Origin: Chloroflexota bacterium
GTDB lineage: Bacteria > Chloroflexota > Anaerolineae > JACRMK01
Direction of reading: 5' to 3'
DNA: 6,961 nucleotides
Assembly (NCBI GenBank): GCA_016200765.1
Contig: JACQEC010000064.1
Span: 1-6,961 of the forward strand
Within the stretch, counting starts at the first letter, position 1. Every line of letters starts with the position of its first letter. Under the pieces are notes generated by a model. It was not told the origin of the DNA, searched no databases, and saw only the letters and a list, made by a program, of their open reading frames with translations. Shown here in pieces: positions 5,514-6,961 of this stretch. Made by a program: the position numbers and the translations under genes.

Positions 5514-6396
5514 TTTGCCTCCTTCGGAAGAGCGTGACGTGCATGACGGCGAGGCCTGCCGCGATCACGGCCAGCGCGATAATGTTAGCCTTCGTGAGCG
5601 CCGCGACGGTGAAGAAGATCAGCATATAGGGAATCATCGCCGGGGTCAGAATCAGGTTGAGGTTGAGGCCGATGCCGACGGCCACCAGCACCGAGCCGGC
5701 GATGATAAACCAGTCGCGCAGCCAGCGCCAGTCCGCCGAGCCGCCGCGGAACGGGTCAATTGCGGTGAACAACGCATCCAGCGCGGCAGAGCCGGCCAGC
5801 GCGAGGACGACCACCGGGATGAAGGTCGTCAGGAACACGTAAATCTGCCCCGGGACGACGTTATTAAAGACCACGCCCTTGATGTTGCCCTTCTCCGCCT
5901 CGGCGTCGGCGCGGTGGACAAAGGCTACGTCCACGCTCATGCGGCTGAAGAAACCAAACAGGCCGATGACGCCGATGGGGGCGGCGATGGCAATGGCTTC
6001 TTTCTCGCTCAACCCCGCCGACATGGCCAGCGCCGTGCCCAACCAGCCGGCCAGCGCCGGGTCAGCCGGAGAAGAGCCGCCGGCCGAGATGACGCCGAGA
6101 AAGACCAGATTGATGCTGGCGCCGAGCAGGATGCCCCGGCCCATATCGCCCATGATGATGCCGACGATGGTTCCGGCGATAATCGGCCAGCGCATGATGT
6201 TAAAGCCCATGTTGGCGTTGAAGGCGCTGCTCGTGAACCAGTAGCCGAGCGCCACCAGCACGGCCTGAATCAGGCCCAACTGCGCTTTGGCGGCCTGCGG
6301 CGCGGGCGCTGTGGACGGAGCCGCGAGCGCCGTCAGTTGTTGCACCAGGAACAGCGCCGTGACAATCGCAACACCGGTTGCGATTCTTCGTTTCAT
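5506..6396 (-). CDS. PTS system mannose/fructose/sorbose-family EIIC, with signal-peptide-like N-terminal extension
   Basis: The 296-residue, strongly hydrophobic protein contains the EIIC core starting at LGLIQAVLVALGYW (40-53), with WPIIAGTIVGIIMGDMGRGI (70-89), LGASINLVFLGV (91-102) and later membrane segments (about 137-151, 183-201, 228-250, 252-292). It is the sugar-binding channel subunit partnered by EIID. Family members usually begin near the LIQA segment. Here about 38 extra residues precede it: a basic start (MKRR), a hydrophobic stretch (8-25) and an Ala-X-Ala-like site (ALAAPS, 23-28), then a Pro/Ala-rich linker. That looks like a signal peptide or an added membrane helix. The start is firm because AAGGAGG (6411-6405) precedes the ATG at good spacing and no other Met occurs before residue 63. 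Confidence 0.93.
   Translation of the reverse strand: MKRRIATGVAIVTALFLVQQLTALAAPSTAPAPQAAKAQLGLIQAVLVALGYWFTSSAFNANMGFNIMRWPIIAGTIVGIIMGDMGRGILLGASINLVFLGVISAGGSSPADPALAGWLGTALAMSAGLSEKEAIAIAAPIGVIGLFGFFSRMSVDVAFVHRADAEAEKGNIKGVVFNNVVPGQIYVFLTTFIPVVVLALAGSAALDALFTAIDPFRGGSADWRWLRDWFIIAGSVLVAVGIGLNLNLILTPAMIPYMLIFFTVAALTKANIIALAVIAAGLAVMHVTLFRRRQNV
5518..5524 (-). promoter_or_regulatory. Ribosome binding site of EIID, inside the EIIC gene
   Basis: AAGGAGG on the minus strand ends 4 nt before the EIID ATG (5513). In the EIIC frame the same bases give the Arg-Arg codons AGG AGG near its C-terminus. Confidence 0.8.
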
Positions 6397-6404
6397 GATT
6401 GTAT

Positions 6405-6411
6405 CCTCCTT
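6405..6411 (-). promoter_or_regulatory. Ribosome binding site of EIIC
   Basis: AAGGAGG on the minus strand, 8 nt before the ATG at 6396-6394. It fixes the long, signal-peptide-bearing form of EIIC as the translated one. Confidence 0.8.
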
Positions 6412-6475
6412 ACTTCGCTTGCAAAGCGTGCATGGTTTACGCGCAAATACATTGATTGCTCAGTGCGGAGTCGCG

Positions 6476-6496
6476 CCGCCGCAGGATGAGCGGCGG
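6476..6496 (-). other. GC hairpin between EIIB and EIIC genes
   Basis: On the minus strand CCGCCGC (6496-6490) and GCGGCGG (6482-6476) form a perfect 7-bp stem around a 7-base loop, starting 10 bases after the EIIB stop. No T-run follows on either strand, so it is not a standard intrinsic terminator. It could be an mRNA stability or processing element, or a barrier that tunes the EIIB to EIIC ratio. The rest of the 109-bp gap holds the EIIC ribosome binding site and no convincing gene. Confidence 0.5.
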
Positions 6497-6505
6497 TCTG
6501 TTGGC

Positions 6506-6961
6506 TCACCTCCTTTCGATGCTGGCTAGGTCTATTGCCCGGTCGCCCGGGACCATCTTCAGTTCGACTTTCACCCCCTTTGCCTGAATTTGCCGGAGCG
6601 CGCTTAACTCCTCGTCGCTGGCGGATACCCACTTGTGTAGGGGTTTGCGGCCGGGGCCGGCGCCCATGCCGCCGAGAATGAGAGAGTCAATCGGCACGCC
6701 GCCCGTGACGAGGCGCAGCATCGGTTCGGGCGTGCGGGTCAACAGCAAGACCCGCCGCGGGTCGTTGGCTTTCTCCTGAAAGTCTTTGATCGTTTCTTCT
6801 TCCGATAGAATACGCAACGGGATGTCGGGCGGCGCGGTCATCGTCAGCACCTGCTGGAGGAATGTGTTCTTGCGCGTGTTGTCGTCGCAGACGAGAATCT
6901 CGTCACAGCGGCCAATCGCCCGTATCCACGCCGTCACCACCTGCCCATGAATCAACCGGTC
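6506..6961 (-). CDS. PTS system mannose/fructose/sorbose-family EIIB, N-terminus outside window
   Basis: The visible 151 residues begin DRLIHGQVVTAW, the classic EIIB-Man active-site segment; the fifth visible residue, His, is the phosphorylated residue that passes phosphate to the incoming sugar. Further family blocks are VLLLTRTPEPMLRLV (71-85), ILGGMGAGPGRKPLHKWVSA (95-114) and EELSALRQIQAKGVKVEL (117-134). About ten residues are missing at the N-terminus, so the true start is just right of the window. It is a soluble cytoplasmic subunit that must receive phosphate from an EIIA, which is not in the window and may be encoded further upstream. The TGA stop (6508-6506) lies within a perfect Shine-Dalgarno-like AAAGGAGGTGA. 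Assignment is very sure; the sugar is not determined. Confidence 0.95.
   Translation of the reverse strand, partial: DRLIHGQVVTAWIRAIGRCDEILVCDDNTRKNTFLQQVLTMTAPPDIPLRILSEEETIKDFQEKANDPRRVLLLTRTPEPMLRLVTGGVPIDSLILGGMGAGPGRKPLHKWVSASDEELSALRQIQAKGVKVELKMVPGDRAIDLASIERR

Noticed and set aside
4263..5537. Long plus-strand open frame (424 codons) opposite EIID
   Set aside because: Low-complexity Arg/Asp/Gln/His composition, crosses the repeat, and lies opposite a clear EIID gene.
6393..6452. 19-residue peptide gene upstream of EIIC
   Set aside because: It overlaps the EIIC start neatly but has no ribosome binding site and no recognisable sequence; kept only as a remark.
5515..6489. Plus-strand open frame (324 codons) opposite EIIC
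   Set aside because: Shadow of the EIIC coding strand, composition dominated by charged residues and no motifs.

Overview
The window is a GC-rich bacterial segment in which every supportable gene lies on the minus strand, so it reads right to left as one tightly packed operon-like unit. In transcription order it holds: the end of a mannose-family PTS EIIB (6961-6506, N-terminus outside the window), EIIC (6396-5506), EIID (5513-4431), a DhnA/FbaB-type class I aldolase (4334-3567), a zinc-dependent medium-chain dehydrogenase (3563-2550), a GrdE-like protein B alpha/beta proprotein (2450-1140), and a GrdB-like selenoprotein (1140 to beyond position 1). No promoter or classical terminator is visible. 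The operon starts to the right of the window and continues to the left.

The central observation is at the left end. The grdB reading frame appears to stop at a TGA (96-94), but the family's selenocysteine site (S-T-U-G-T-x-T-R-C-G-A-T) continues in frame through that codon. A perfect 7-bp hairpin with a GGC loop follows 11 nt later, as expected for a bacterial SECIS element. The gene is therefore best annotated as 1..1140 with Sec349. It differs from canonical GrdB in having Gly at the Cys position of U-x-x-C. Its partner GrdE has Val-His where canonical GrdE has the Asn-Cys that is processed to the pyruvoyl cofactor. Both halves of the usual catalytic centre are thus altered in step. The pair sits with a sugar PTS, a polyol/sugar-type dehydrogenase and a Schiff-base aldolase, and no grdA, grdC, grdD or thioredoxin genes are visible. 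I infer a sugar or amino-sugar catabolic pathway that uses a repurposed Grd-type selenoenzyme. The substrate is unknown.

A second theme is repeat DNA. The two widest gaps between the four metabolic genes and the EIID gene carry two diverged, oppositely oriented copies of one imperfect-palindrome repeat (4351-4494 and 2457-2533). The larger copy supplies the last 20 codons of EIID. The smaller forms the leader of grdE, which has no Shine-Dalgarno sequence. A different interspersed repeat (CCTTCGACAGGCTCAGGA, 1239-1256) is translated inside grdE.

The organism is probably an uncultured anaerobic or facultative high-GC bacterium with the selenocysteine machinery. The CCTTCGACAGGCTCAGG-type repeat and the GCGTTGCGCGTT-rich intergenic palindromes recall Chloroflexota (Anaerolineae-like) genomes, but this is a recollection-based guess, not a proof. 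UGA serves as the stop of four genes here (EIIB, EIIC, EIID, dehydrogenase) and as the Sec codon of the fifth.
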